Of a stretch of 64,000 nucleotides of DNA, positions 46,178 through 55,309 are shown piece after piece. Origin of the DNA: Dysgonomonas mossii (lineage in GTDB: Bacteria > Bacteroidota > Bacteroidia > Bacteroidales > Dysgonomonadaceae); contig NZ_SPPK01000005.1 in the NCBI RefSeq assembly GCF_004569505.1, forward strand, positions 245,321 through 309,320. Reading direction: 5' to 3'. The notes beneath the pieces are model-generated. The model had not been told where the DNA came from, searched no databases, and worked only from the letters and a program-made list of their open reading frames with translations. The translations under genes and the position numbers were made by a program. Within the stretch, counting starts at the first letter, position 1. The number at the start of each line of letters is the position of its first letter.

Positions 46178-47668
46178 ATGGAAGTTGGAAATAAAAACCG
46201 AAAAGTTTCTTCTGTTTATATCTTGCTTTTTGCGATAGGGATTAGCCTGTTTACTTACCTCGACTTTGCCGACTTGGCTATACCTTATGATGATGCATAC
46301 TCCGTTTTTATGGTGAAATCGTCATACTCCGATATCGTAAAGATTACCGCAAAAGATGTTCATCCACCCCTCTATTATTGGGGACTCAAAGCATTCAGTG
46401 CGATCTTCGGAGACACAATCTTTTCATTAAGGCTCTTTTCCGCGTTGGGCATATTTGCTACATTCTTGCTTGGGTACTTTCCTATAAGAAAGCAGTTTGG
46501 AGACAGAGTAGCACTTATGTTTATCTCCCTTCTCATCATGTTCCCCGTTACGCAATACTTGGCAACAGATATACGGATGTACTCTTGGACTATGTTTTTT
46601 GTATTGGCTTGTGCTATTTGTGGCTATAAAGTATACTTGGAGGGGCGTTTCCGCAATTGGAGGTTGTTTCTGATAACCGGACTTTGTGCTGCTTATTTGC
46701 ATAACTATGGACTGCTGAGTGTTGTGGGCATTTATATTTTCCTGCTTGTATTTTTAGTACAGAAAAAGAAGGAATGGAAACGCTTGGTATACTGCGGAAT
46801 AGTATTCTCCACTTTATATGTCCCTTGGCTTTTACAACTGTTATGGCAGTTTTCAGATGTAGCTAACGAGTATTGGATAAAACCGCTGACATTAAACGAT
46901 CTGTTCTTGCACATCTATTATTTTTATTCTCCTAAAGAAGTTTGGAGGCCATTTACCGACTTTACTAAAATACAGATGATGATAGGACTCATTATTGTGA
47001 TGGGTATTCAACTGCTAATAACACTTAAGGTGTTGCGCTCAGGGATTAAAAACAGAGATGAAAAGACTTATCTGGCGATCATTTCTTTTTTTGTATTCCT
47101 TTTTCCTATTTTAATAGCGGCTCTGATTTCAATATCATATGTGCCAATATTGGCGAGCCGTTATATGACATGCTCTTTCGGACTTTTTGTTTTAAGTATG
47201 GCCTTTGTTTTTGACAAGGCATACGAGTATCCGATTTCCAGGTGGTTGACGAATGTGTTTTTTGTATTATTGATTTTTGTAGGAGGGGTTCGTGTATATT
47301 CAGGAGTGAAATATTACAATGAAACAGAATCCTTATACCATAATATTCGTGAGTTTGCTACCAATGATGGAGAAAAGCAAATTTTTGTCGCAGCCGATTC
47401 ATCTTACTCCATAATGCCACGATTACAATTGATTGTTCCCGATCATTATTTCTGTATCTTAAAAACAGCAGCTGATAATGATTTTAGCCCTTTTGTTTTT
47501 CAAAAAATAGACTCTATACCTCTTTGCGATTTTATATTGGTTCACCATGAACCTAAAGAAATTAGTGCAGACTTTAGGAAATATCAACATCAGCTATCAA
47601 AACGCTATATTTTTTCAGATAGCATAAAGGCTCTTGATTCTTATCTTTATAAGCTAAAATTGAGATAG
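46178..47668 (+). CDS. GT39/ArnT-like lipid-linked sugar glycosyltransferase
   Basis: 496 residues, about 11 membrane helices. The acidic loop LAIPYDDAYSVFMVKSSYSD and HPPLYYWGLKAFSAIFGD match the PMT/ArnT superfamily that takes a sugar from polyprenyl phosphate. A periplasmic C-terminal domain of about 110 residues follows. It starts 8 bases after gldD. The acceptor is not known. Confidence 0.85.
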   Translation: MEVGNKNRKVSSVYILLFAIGISLFTYLDFADLAIPYDDAYSVFMVKSSYSDIVKITAKDVHPPLYYWGLKAFSAIFGDTIFSLRLFSALGIFATFLLGYFPIRKQFGDRVALMFISLLIMFPVTQYLATDIRMYSWTMFFVLACAICGYKVYLEGRFRNWRLFLITGLCAAYLHNYGLLSVVGIYIFLLVFLVQKKKEWKRLVYCGIVFSTLYVPWLLQLLWQFSDVANEYWIKPLTLNDLFLHIYYFYSPKEVWRPFTDFTKIQMMIGLIIVMGIQLLITLKVLRSGIKNRDEKTYLAIISFFVFLFPILIAALISISYVPILASRYMTCSFGLFVLSMAFVFDKAYEYPISRWLTNVFFVLLIFVGGVRVYSGVKYYNETESLYHNIREFATNDGEKQIFVAADSSYSIMPRLQLIVPDHYFCILKTAADNDFSPFVFQKIDSIPLCDFILVHHEPKEISADFRKYQHQLSKRYIFSDSIKALDSYLYKLKLR

Positions 47669-47671
47669 ATT

Positions 47672-48487
47672 TTAATAGTCATCATAGTATGTCGTTTTCT
47701 CTGGTTCGCCATACATGACACCAACCACTATTAGTCCGGCTCCGCCTATAATTCCCAATGTTGCATACAAGGCATCATTATTGGCTGGTTTTTCTACATA
47801 GAATAGATCTCCACGGTCTAATAATTGATTAAACATTTCAGATGGTTTTGCTTCTGTTCTTATCAGGCTCGACAAATAGAAGTCTTGCTCAAAAACCATC
47901 GGTTTGTCGGGTTGCGAATAGATGGTCAAATAACTTTTAAAAGCTAATGGAGTATTGGTTTGGTCAAAGTCTCGTCTTCTAATTTTTAAAGCTACATCAC
48001 CTTGCCCTCCCATTGTTGCATTCTTATAGCTTTTCTTATTTATATGATCAAATTTGGGGCTTAAGATTAAAGGTATCTCACTTACCATAGTTTGTGGAGG
48101 AACAAAACTTACACTCTTAGGGAGCGATGCAGCTCCACTAAAGCTGCCCCATGAAGATGAGTTGCTGTTGATAGTACTATCCCAATCTCCTGAGTAATTA
48201 ATTTCTTCTCCCGAATATGTTGTCGCTACATTATCTATGATAAGGGCAGATTTGCCCCAGTCTACATATAGTGGCTTGTCAGATTTATTGAATACCGTGA
48301 TTTGTACCGGACCATCCTGTCCCTTAAAACAATAAGCAATCCACAGACTATCCGTTTCTAAAAGAAAATCTCCATTATCTACTTTTTCGACATACTCGTT
48401 AGGCGTATTTAAGGTAGAGTAGAAAAATGTAGAACTACATGATGAGAAGATTAAAATAATAGATAATGTAAAAAACAAATATTTCAT
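47672..48487 (-). CDS. Unknown lipoprotein
   Basis: 271 residues with a lipobox (LIFSSCSS, Cys17). A beta-rich domain with YCFKGQDGPVQITVFNKSDKPLYVDWGKSAL follows, and a single membrane helix sits near the C-terminus (LYATLGIIGGAGLIVVGVMYG). I do not recognise the family. It converges on the GT39 gene with only 3 bases between stop codons. The gap 48488-48631 upstream holds nothing recognisable. Confidence 0.75.
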   Translation of the reverse strand: MKYLFFTLSIILIFSSCSSTFFYSTLNTPNEYVEKVDNGDFLLETDSLWIAYCFKGQDGPVQITVFNKSDKPLYVDWGKSALIIDNVATTYSGEEINYSGDWDSTINSNSSSWGSFSGAASLPKSVSFVPPQTMVSEIPLILSPKFDHINKKSYKNATMGGQGDVALKIRRRDFDQTNTPLAFKSYLTIYSQPDKPMVFEQDFYLSSLIRTEAKPSEMFNQLLDRGDLFYVEKPANNDALYATLGIIGGAGLIVVGVMYGEPEKTTYYDDY

Positions 48488-48631
48488 CTAAGTCTATTTT
48501 TTGTATTCATTATTCGGTATCAAAAGGCTATTAGAGAATGGCTGCTCTCTTTGAGATAAAGGTACAAAAGATATTAACACAAGCAATATGTTTGAAAAAA
48601 TATTAGCAGTTACTTTTTCTTTCTTTTTATA

Positions 48632-48661
48632 AAAAAGAGGTTGCAGCTATTTACTGCAACC
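48632..48661 (-). terminator. Rho-independent terminator of the lone exbD-like gene
   Basis: On the minus strand GGTTGCAG pairs with CTGCAACC (48654-48661 with 48639-48646) around a 7-base loop, followed by TCTTTTTT. Confidence 0.85.
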
Positions 48662-48697
48662 CCATACTAATATATTATATATATGTGTAAGGAAGAA

Positions 48698-49330
48698 TTA
48701 TTCAGGTCTGTCGGCCATGGCGGTTAATTTACCCTTTGTTTTCAGGTTTTCCATCAGTACTTTATCGCCATCTTCAAGATCTACAATTGTGTATTTCCCA
48801 ACTCCGCATATTTGCATTTCATCGAGAGCGTCTACCAGATTTTTATAATTGGATTTTTCTGTTGGCTTTATCAAAACAATAAGCCCGTCCTTTGATTTTT
48901 TTACATTGCTAGACATCTCTTTAAATTCCTTTTCAGTGATTTGCTTTTTATAACGTTTTTGTCTCAACTCTTTTATCTTAGACATGTTTGCGTTGTTTCG
49001 GGTTAGCAACATATTGCGTAAACCAAGAGTGTTTGTTTCTTTCAATGATGTATAATCTTCATAATTTGCTAAGCCTTCATAATAGTAAACCTTATCATTT
49101 TCTCCCAAAATCACTGTTACAGATTTTGAGTCGGGCACAGCTTGCGCTCCCTTATCTGTTGGCATAGCTACATCCATTATTTGAGGAATGCTTAATGTTG
49201 TGCAAAACATGAAGAATGTAATCAGTAAAAGATTCATGTCTACCATCGGAGTAAAGTCTACTCTTAATATCTTGCGTTCAGGTCTGCCTTTTTTAGTTTC
49301 GCTCTTACCTGTAGTATCTATGTTAGCCAT
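48698..49330 (-). CDS. ExbD/TolR family protein, unpaired
   Basis: 210 residues. The helix LRVDFTPMVDMNLLLITFFMFCTT holds the conserved Asp. The periplasmic part contains an insert rich in charged residues (about 120-150) making it longer than the 139-residue ExbD at 41142. No ExbB/TolQ gene is next to it, so its channel partner must be elsewhere, perhaps the ExbB-like protein at 40403. Confidence 0.9.
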   Translation of the reverse strand: MANIDTTGKSETKKGRPERKILRVDFTPMVDMNLLLITFFMFCTTLSIPQIMDVAMPTDKGAQAVPDSKSVTVILGENDKVYYYEGLANYEDYTSLKETNTLGLRNMLLTRNNANMSKIKELRQKRYKKQITEKEFKEMSSNVKKSKDGLIVLIKPTEKSNYKNLVDALDEMQICGVGKYTIVDLEDGDKVLMENLKTKGKLTAMADRPE

Positions 49331-49429
49331 AATATTTATTTTTTAAGAGGTTAAACATCTATTTTTACTTAATAGAGATAACAGATGTTGAATTTCCATA
49401 AATTACTATGACTTTTTTTTTAGATAAAT

Positions 49430-49437
49430 TATCTTTG
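49430..49437 (+). promoter_or_regulatory. Possible -7 box for the LTA synthase-like gene
   Basis: TATCTTTG lies 27 bases before the ATG. A -33 TTG at the right distance is not evident. Confidence 0.4.
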
Positions 49438-49463
49438 TGCCTCATCCAATCTTTTAGATCCAA

Positions 49464-51287
49464 ATGAAGCAAAGAATAATCCTCTATTTGACTGTATTTT
49501 TCTATTTCGTTCTTTTATTCCTTATCGGCAAAATTCTGTTTGCTTTTATTCATGCCTCTTTAGGAGGGGGCGTTTCGGCAAAAGATATACTTGATATACT
49601 GTATAATGGTTTGCCTCTCGATTTGTCGATGAGCGGATACCTCACAGTGCTTCCGGCTCTTGTACTCATCGCGTCTATTTGGGTCAAACCTCAAATTATA
49701 GCGCGAACATACAATATTTACTTTGGGATTATATTATTGTTGATAGCAATAATTACGGTTGTAGACTTGGTTGTATATCCATATTGGGGATTTCACTTCG
49801 ACTCTACAGTTTTTCTTTATCTAAAAAAGCCAAAAGAAACTTTTGCAAGTGCCTCTATTCTCGACTTCGTATTTGGTATACTGGGTATGGCTATATATTT
49901 TGTAGTATCTTACCTAGGATATATGTATATTATAAGAAAGCAAGTACTTAATTTTACGGTTCCAAAGAGTATCGCTAAATCTTGTATTGTGCTGGTCGTT
50001 CTGCTGGCGGCACTCTTTCTTCCTATCAGGGGTGGAATTACTGTATCTACTATGAATATTGGTCAGGTGTACTATAGCGACAATATGTTCTTTAATCATG
50101 CGGCTATCAACCCCGAATTCAATCTGATGTCGTCGTTCTTTAAGTCTGATAATTTTGCTTCGCAATATCAATTTTATGATAAAAAAGAGGCTGAAAAGGT
50201 GTTTGCTCAACTAAACTTTCAGCCTAAAAGTGATAGTGTTCCTAATTTATTGAAAACAGATAGACCTAATATCATATTGTTTATTCTCGAGAGTTTTTCT
50301 GCTAATGTCGCTTTAGACTTTGTGGTGGCACCTAATATGAGTCGCTATGCGAAGGAAGGCGTGTTTTTCAAAAACTTTTATGCAAACAGCTTCCGTACCG
50401 ACCGGGGACTTGTTTCTATTCTGAGCGGTTATCCTGCACACCCTACTGTAGCTATAATGAAGTATCCGCAAAAGACAGGAACGTTAGCTACTATCCCCAA
50501 AGCATTGAAAGATGCAGGCTATAATAATCTCTCTTTTTATTATGGTGGTGATGCTGATTTCGCTAATATGCGTTCTTATTTTGTGGGTGCATGCGGGATA
50601 AAAGATATTGTCTCTGATAAAAAATTCCCTTTGAGCGAGCGTCTTACAAAATGGGGTGTTCCTGATAAGTTTTTGATTAACAGACTGCACGAAGATCTAC
50701 TCTCTAAAGAGCAAAGTGAACCTTACGTCAAAGTTGTGCTTACTCTTAGTAGCCATGAGCCATTCGATGTGCCCCGAGCTGGATTCAAAGAACCGTTTCT
50801 TGATGCAGTACATTATACCGATGAATGTCTGGGAAATTTCGTAGAACAATTGAAAAAAACAAAACAGTGGGATAACACCTTGATTCTCTTCGTTGCCGAT
50901 CATGCAATGCAGTCGTATCCCAAAGGTTTGAGCAATAGTGATCCGGAGCGTTTTCGTATTCCTCTTATATGGATAGGAGGCGCTATAAAACAGCCGGTAA
51001 CAGTTCCATCTTATGCTTCGCAAAATGACATAGCTGCAACTTTGCTGTCTCAGCTAAACTTAAAGCATGATGACTTTAAGTTCAGTAAAAATATCCTAAG
51101 CTCCGAAGGTAATAAATTTGCATTCTATTCTTATGTCAATGGCTTTAGCATGACAGACTCTACGGGAATGGTAACTTACGATAATGATAAGCAAAGCATT
51201 ATTCATCATAAAGGCGATGTCACTGATTTGGAGAAAAAAGCTAAATCATTCTTTCAGATGATGTATCTTGATTTGGGCAATAGATAA
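49464..51287 (+). CDS. LTA synthase family phosphoglycerol-transferase-like enzyme (sulfatase fold)
   Basis: 607 residues. Five N-terminal membrane helices (about 1-190) precede an extracytoplasmic sulfatase-fold domain. Likely metal/catalytic residues are ILESFSAN (Glu), NSFRTDRG (Thr nucleophile), LFVADHAMQ (Asp-His) and LSSHEPF. In Gram-negative bacteria such enzymes usually add phosphoglycerol or phosphoethanolamine to envelope glycans or lipids rather than make lipoteichoic acid. Substrate unknown. Confidence 0.88.
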   Translation: MKQRIILYLTVFFYFVLLFLIGKILFAFIHASLGGGVSAKDILDILYNGLPLDLSMSGYLTVLPALVLIASIWVKPQIIARTYNIYFGIILLLIAIITVVDLVVYPYWGFHFDSTVFLYLKKPKETFASASILDFVFGILGMAIYFVVSYLGYMYIIRKQVLNFTVPKSIAKSCIVLVVLLAALFLPIRGGITVSTMNIGQVYYSDNMFFNHAAINPEFNLMSSFFKSDNFASQYQFYDKKEAEKVFAQLNFQPKSDSVPNLLKTDRPNIILFILESFSANVALDFVVAPNMSRYAKEGVFFKNFYANSFRTDRGLVSILSGYPAHPTVAIMKYPQKTGTLATIPKALKDAGYNNLSFYYGGDADFANMRSYFVGACGIKDIVSDKKFPLSERLTKWGVPDKFLINRLHEDLLSKEQSEPYVKVVLTLSSHEPFDVPRAGFKEPFLDAVHYTDECLGNFVEQLKKTKQWDNTLILFVADHAMQSYPKGLSNSDPERFRIPLIWIGGAIKQPVTVPSYASQNDIAATLLSQLNLKHDDFKFSKNILSSEGNKFAFYSYVNGFSMTDSTGMVTYDNDKQSIIHHKGDVTDLEKKAKSFFQMMYLDLGNR

Positions 51288-51382
51288 GAGTTCTTGTTTT
51301 TTAGTTTGTTTATACTGAAATGTTTAAACAATGTTTTATGTCCAAGCGTTATTTATTATAAAACAAAATGGAGGGCTTTAAC

Positions 51383-51853
51383 ATGAGAACAATACTTGTA
51401 CTGACCGCTATCGTTATTCTAGGATTTAGTTGTAAAGCGGGAGACAGCCTGACAAAGCAGGAGGTTATTACTAAGCTGACAGAAAAAATAGAATCAGCAA
51501 ATTATACTTTTGTCCCTCAAACGGCTTTACCGATGAGTGGGAAATCAATAAGTCTGGATTATTCTTATTCACTCAAAGTATCAAAGGATACTATAAATTC
51601 TTATTTGCCATATTTCGGTAGAGCATATACTGCTCCCATTTCTCCAACAGATGGAGGAATAAAATTTACAAGTAAAGATTTTGACTATTCTGTTACAAAG
51701 AATAAAAAAGGGATGTGGGATGTTTCTATAACCACAAAAGATACTCCACGCAAATACTCTCTCAGCCTTTCTATCGGAGACACCGGATATGCTACTTTAG
51801 TAGTGAATGAAAATAATAGACAACCAATCTCTTTTTACGGAAAGATAGAATAA
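51383..51853 (+). CDS. DUF4251 family lipoprotein
   Basis: 156 residues starting at MRTILVLTAIVILGFSC; an in-frame ATG 15 bases upstream lacks support. The lipobox Cys follows LGF-S. The domain with FVPQTALPMSGKSISLDYSYSLKVSKDTINSYLPYFGRAY fits DUF4251, a Bacteroidota family of unknown function. Confidence 0.82.
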   Translation: MRTILVLTAIVILGFSCKAGDSLTKQEVITKLTEKIESANYTFVPQTALPMSGKSISLDYSYSLKVSKDTINSYLPYFGRAYTAPISPTDGGIKFTSKDFDYSVTKNKKGMWDVSITTKDTPRKYSLSLSIGDTGYATLVVNENNRQPISFYGKIE

Positions 51854-51900
51854 TTAATAATATTTCGCTTTGATCAGCCGTTTTTTTAGCATAAAAGTAA

Positions 51901-51908
51901 TATATTTG
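51901..51908 (+). promoter_or_regulatory. Possible -7 box of the lpxD operon
   Basis: TATATTTG lies 62 bases before the lpxD ATG. A good -33 element is not seen at the normal spacing. Confidence 0.4.
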
Positions 51909-51927
51909 GAAAATTATTAGTTATTTC

Positions 51928-51959
51928 GCACCCTTAATAAGGGGTGCCAAATATTTTTT
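51928..51959 (+). terminator. Terminator-like hairpin in the lpxD leader
   Basis: GCACCCTT pairs with AAGGGGTGC (one bulged base) around AAT and is followed 6 bases later by TTTTTT, just before the lpxD ATG. If the -7 box at 51901 is real, the hairpin is inside the leader and could attenuate lipid A gene expression. It might instead end transcription from upstream genes. Confidence 0.5.
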
Positions 51960-51970
51960 AGTCTATTTTT

Positions 51971-53017
51971 ATGCAAATATCCTTCACTGCAAAGCAGATT
52001 GCTACAGTCTTAAATGGAACTATTGAAGGGGATTCTTCAGTTGAAGTGAATAATTTTTCACGTATAGAAGACGGTAAACCCGGGACATTGACATTTTTAG
52101 CAAATCCCAAATATACCCATTACATATATACAACAGACGCCAGTATCGTATTGGTGAATAATGATTTTGTAGCAGAACGTCCGATAAAGGCAACGCTGGT
52201 GCGTTGTTTCAATGCCTATGCAGCTCTTGCCATATTATTGGATATGGTAGAGAAAATGAAACCTCAGAAGAAAGGAATAGAAGCAATGTCTTTTGTTGCA
52301 GATACTGCTAAGCTCGGCGAAAATGTATATGTGGGAGCATTCTCATATATTGCAGAAGGTGCAGTAGTGGGCAATAATTCGAAGATATATCCACAATCTT
52401 ATATTGGAGACAATGTTACAATCGGGGATAATACAATCATCTATCCCGGAGTGAAAATATATCAAGGATGTATTATCGGTAATAATTGTATCATACACAG
52501 TGGTGCGGTTATCGGAAGCGATGGCTTTGGTTTTGCACCCGAAGGTGAGATATATAAAAAGATTCCTCAGATGGGTATTGTACGCATTGAGGATGATGTC
52601 GAAATAGGAGCAAATACAACAATTGATCGCGCCGTGATGGATGCGACTGTTATACATAAAGGGGTTAAGTTAGATAACTTGATTCAGATTGCACATAATG
52701 TTGAAGTCGGAGAAAATACAGTAATGGCGGCTCAGGTCGGTATATCCGGCTCTACTAAAGTCGGCAAACACTGTATGTTTGGCGGACAGGTCGGATTGGG
52801 CGGACATATTACCATTGGTGATAATGCGAATATAGGTGCTCAGTCTGGTATAATAAGCAATATCGAACCCGATGCAAAAATACTTGGGTCCCCGGCAGTA
52901 CCAGTGAAAGATTTCTTCAGATCAAGTATCATATTTCCTAAATTGCCTGAAATGTACAGGCAGTTAGCACAGTTGCAAAAGGAAATTGATGCATTGAAAG
53001 CAAATAAACATGAATAA
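51971..53017 (+). CDS. lpxD: UDP-3-O-acylglucosamine N-acyltransferase
   Basis: 348 residues. An N-terminal uridine-binding domain ([19 protein letters not shown]) precedes a left-handed beta-helix of hexapeptide repeats (about 105-320). The catalytic His is in [13 protein letters not shown]. LpxD adds the second acyl chain in lipid A synthesis. It heads the lpxD-lpxC/fabZ-lpxA operon. Confidence 0.95.
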   Translation: MQISFTAKQIATVLNGTIEGDSSVEVNNFSRIEDGKPGTLTFLANPKYTHYIYTTDASIVLVNNDFVAERPIKATLVRCFNAYAALAILLDMVEKMKPQKKGIEAMSFVADTAKLGENVYVGAFSYIAEGAVVGNNSKIYPQSYIGDNVTIGDNTIIYPGVKIYQGCIIGNNCIIHSGAVIGSDGFGFAPEGEIYKKIPQMGIVRIEDDVEIGANTTIDRAVMDATVIHKGVKLDNLIQIAHNVEVGENTVMAAQVGISGSTKVGKHCMFGGQVGLGGHITIGDNANIGAQSGIISNIEPDAKILGSPAVPVKDFFRSSIIFPKLPEMYRQLAQLQKEIDALKANKHE

Positions 53018-53031
53018 TATATTTTAAAAAA

Positions 53032-54417
53032 ATGAGCAAACAGCACACTCTGAAAGGCAGTTTTACATTGCAAGGAAAAGGGCTGCATACAGGATTACCT
53101 ATAACCATAACATTTAATCCTGCCCCGGACAATCACGGATATAAAATAAAAAGAGTAGACCTGGAAGGTCAGCCTATAATTGATGCAGTTGCCGAAAATG
53201 TAGGAAATACGCAGCGTGGTACTGTTCTTATAAAGGATAATGTGCAGGTGAGTACTATAGAGCATGCTATGGCTGCTTTGTATGCTCTTAAGATAGATAA
53301 CTGTCTTATTGAAGTGAATGCTCCTGAGTTTCCGATATTGGATGGGAGTTCGATACAATATGTACAGGGAATATTTGCAGTAGGAACCGAAGAGCAAACA
53401 GAGGAAAGAGACTATTTTGTTGTTCGCAGCAAGATGGAAGTCGTGGACGAGGAAACCGGGTCTAAACTAACTCTATTGCCTGATGATCGTTTTTGCATCA
53501 ATTCGTTTATTGAATTCGAATCTAAATATATTCCGAATCAATCGGCTACTCTCGAAAATCTAGCTGATTTTCCTAAAGAAATAGCCAATGCGAGAACTTT
53601 TGTTTTTGTACGTGAAATACAAAAACTGCTTGAAGCCGGATTGATAAAAGGTGGAGACCTCGATAATGCAATCGTTATCTATGAGCGTCAAATATCTCAG
53701 CAAGACCTTGACAGTTTAGCTGATTTGCTTGGTGTACCATATAAAGATGCTACAGAGCTTGGATATCTGAATAACAAGCAAATAATGTACCCGAATGAGC
53801 CCGCTCGCCATAAACTATTGGATATAATAGGAGATATGGCATTGATAGGGAAACCTATCAGAGGTAGAATTATTGCTACCCGTCCGGGACATAAGATCAA
53901 TAATAAGCTGGCACGTTTAGTTCGCAAGCAGATTAAGCTGAATGAAGTTCAGCCGCCTGTATATGAGCCTAATAAACCGGCAGTGTTTGATATAAACAGA
54001 ATTAAGGAGCTATTGCCTCACAGGTATCCGTTTTTGATGGTGGATAAAGTGATTGAGGTAGGGCAAAAACATATTGTAGGTATAAAAAATATTACAACAA
54101 ACGAACCTTACTTTCAAGGCCACTTTCCTCAAGAACCGGTTATGCCGGGAGTATTGCAGGTAGAAGCAATGGCACAGGTGGGAGGATTGTTGGTTCTTTC
54201 TCAGATTGATGAGCCGGAAAGATATTCGACCTACTTTTTGAAAATAGATAACGTAAAATTCAGAACCAAAGTAGTGCCGGGAGATACGCTGATTTTCAGA
54301 CTGAATATGATGTCTGAGATTCGTCGTGGAATTGCCAACATGAAAGGGTTTACTTTTATTGGTGACAGGCTGGTTTCTGAAGCTGAGTTTACCGCGCAAA
54401 TTGTAAAAAATAAATAA
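53032..54417 (+). CDS. lpxC/fabZ: Bifunctional UDP-3-O-acyl-GlcNAc deacetylase / 3-hydroxyacyl-ACP dehydratase (LpxC/FabZ fusion)
   Basis: 461 residues. LpxC domain (about 1-310): STIEHAMAALYALKIDNCLIEVNAPEFPILDGSS and HKLLDIIGDMALIGKPIRG supply the zinc ligands. FabZ domain (about 318-461): LLPHRYPFLMVDKVIE with the catalytic His, and HFPQEPVMPGVLQVEAMAQ with the catalytic Glu. The fusion links the first committed lipid A step with fatty acid elongation and is characteristic of Bacteroidota. Confidence 0.97.
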   Translation: MSKQHTLKGSFTLQGKGLHTGLPITITFNPAPDNHGYKIKRVDLEGQPIIDAVAENVGNTQRGTVLIKDNVQVSTIEHAMAALYALKIDNCLIEVNAPEFPILDGSSIQYVQGIFAVGTEEQTEERDYFVVRSKMEVVDEETGSKLTLLPDDRFCINSFIEFESKYIPNQSATLENLADFPKEIANARTFVFVREIQKLLEAGLIKGGDLDNAIVIYERQISQQDLDSLADLLGVPYKDATELGYLNNKQIMYPNEPARHKLLDIIGDMALIGKPIRGRIIATRPGHKINNKLARLVRKQIKLNEVQPPVYEPNKPAVFDINRIKELLPHRYPFLMVDKVIEVGQKHIVGIKNITTNEPYFQGHFPQEPVMPGVLQVEAMAQVGGLLVLSQIDEPERYSTYFLKIDNVKFRTKVVPGDTLIFRLNMMSEIRRGIANMKGFTFIGDRLVSEAEFTAQIVKNK

Positions 54418-54427
54418 TTAAAGTATT

Positions 54428-55213
54428 ATGTCAAACATATCGAATCAGGCTTATGTGCACCCGGAAGCTAAATTGGGTGAAAATGTAACAATTGAACCTT
54501 TTGCCTTTATTGACAAAAATACAGAAGTTGGCGATGGTACTATCGTAATGTCGGGTGCTAATGTAAGAAATGGAGCCCGAGTAGGAAGTAATTGCCGCAT
54601 ATTTCCCGGAGCTGTAGTAGGCGGAATACCTCAGGATTTGAAATTCAGAGGAGAGGAAAGCCTTGCAATAGTAGGAAATAATACTACAATAAGAGAGTGT
54701 GTTACCATAAACAGAGGTACAGCTTCGAAAGGATATACTAAAGTAGGTAATAGCTGCTTGTTGATGGCATATAGCCATGTCGCACATGACTGCGTGCTGA
54801 ATGATAACATCATACTTGGTAATGCTACTCAGTTGGCAGGAGAAGTAGAGGTAGAGCACCATGCAATATTGAGTGGCGGAACACTTGTACATCAATTTAC
54901 TCGTATCGGGGCACATGCAATGATACAGGGTGGAACCCGCCTAGGAAAAGATATTCCTCCGTATATTATTGCAGGACGCGAACCTGTTTGCTTTTCCGGA
55001 GTAAATCTTGTCGGATTGCGCAGACATGCTTATAGCAATGAAAAGATAAATGAAATACAAGAAATATACCGTGTAATCTATCAGTCGGGATTCAATTTTT
55101 CTGATGCAATCAATAAGATTGAGAGTGAATTTGAAGAAACTCCTGAGATGAGACTGATTGTTGATTTTGTTAAAGGTTCGCCACGAGGCATTGTCAGAGG
55201 TTATTTGGGGTAA
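54428..55213 (+). CDS. lpxA: UDP-N-acetylglucosamine acyltransferase
   Basis: 261 residues, the usual length. Hexapeptide beta-helix with HPEAKLGENVTIEPFAFID, RECVTINRGTASKG and the catalytic His in YSHVAHDCVLNDN; a helical C-terminus follows. It makes the first acyl transfer in lipid A synthesis. It starts 10 bases after the fusion gene. Confidence 0.96.
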   Translation: MSNISNQAYVHPEAKLGENVTIEPFAFIDKNTEVGDGTIVMSGANVRNGARVGSNCRIFPGAVVGGIPQDLKFRGEESLAIVGNNTTIRECVTINRGTASKGYTKVGNSCLLMAYSHVAHDCVLNDNIILGNATQLAGEVEVEHHAILSGGTLVHQFTRIGAHAMIQGGTRLGKDIPPYIIAGREPVCFSGVNLVGLRRHAYSNEKINEIQEIYRVIYQSGFNFSDAINKIESEFEETPEMRLIVDFVKGSPRGIVRGYLG

Positions 55214-55237
55214 GTATTGTAAAAAGAATAAATTGTG

Positions 55238-55270
55238 ATCCATTTAGATGTTCTAAATGGATTATTTTTT
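55238..55270 (+). terminator. Rho-independent terminator of the lpx operon
   Basis: A perfect 11-bp stem ATCCATTTAGA / TCTAAATGGAT with a 3-base loop is followed by TATTTTTTT. It lies 25 bases after the lpxA stop. Confidence 0.88.
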
Positions 55271-55283
55271 TATAAAAATATTG

Positions 55284-55291
55284 TACCTTTG
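55284..55291 (+). promoter_or_regulatory. -7 box of typA
   Basis: TACCTTTG lies directly after the lpx terminator and 18 bases before the typA ATG; the -33 region is T-rich without a clear TTG. Confidence 0.45.
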
Positions 55292-55309
55292 CACCCTCAA
55301 TTTATATAT

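Noticed and set aside
49464..51287. True lipoteichoic acid synthase
   Set aside because: The genome is Gram-negative (lipid A genes next door), so another envelope substrate is more likely.
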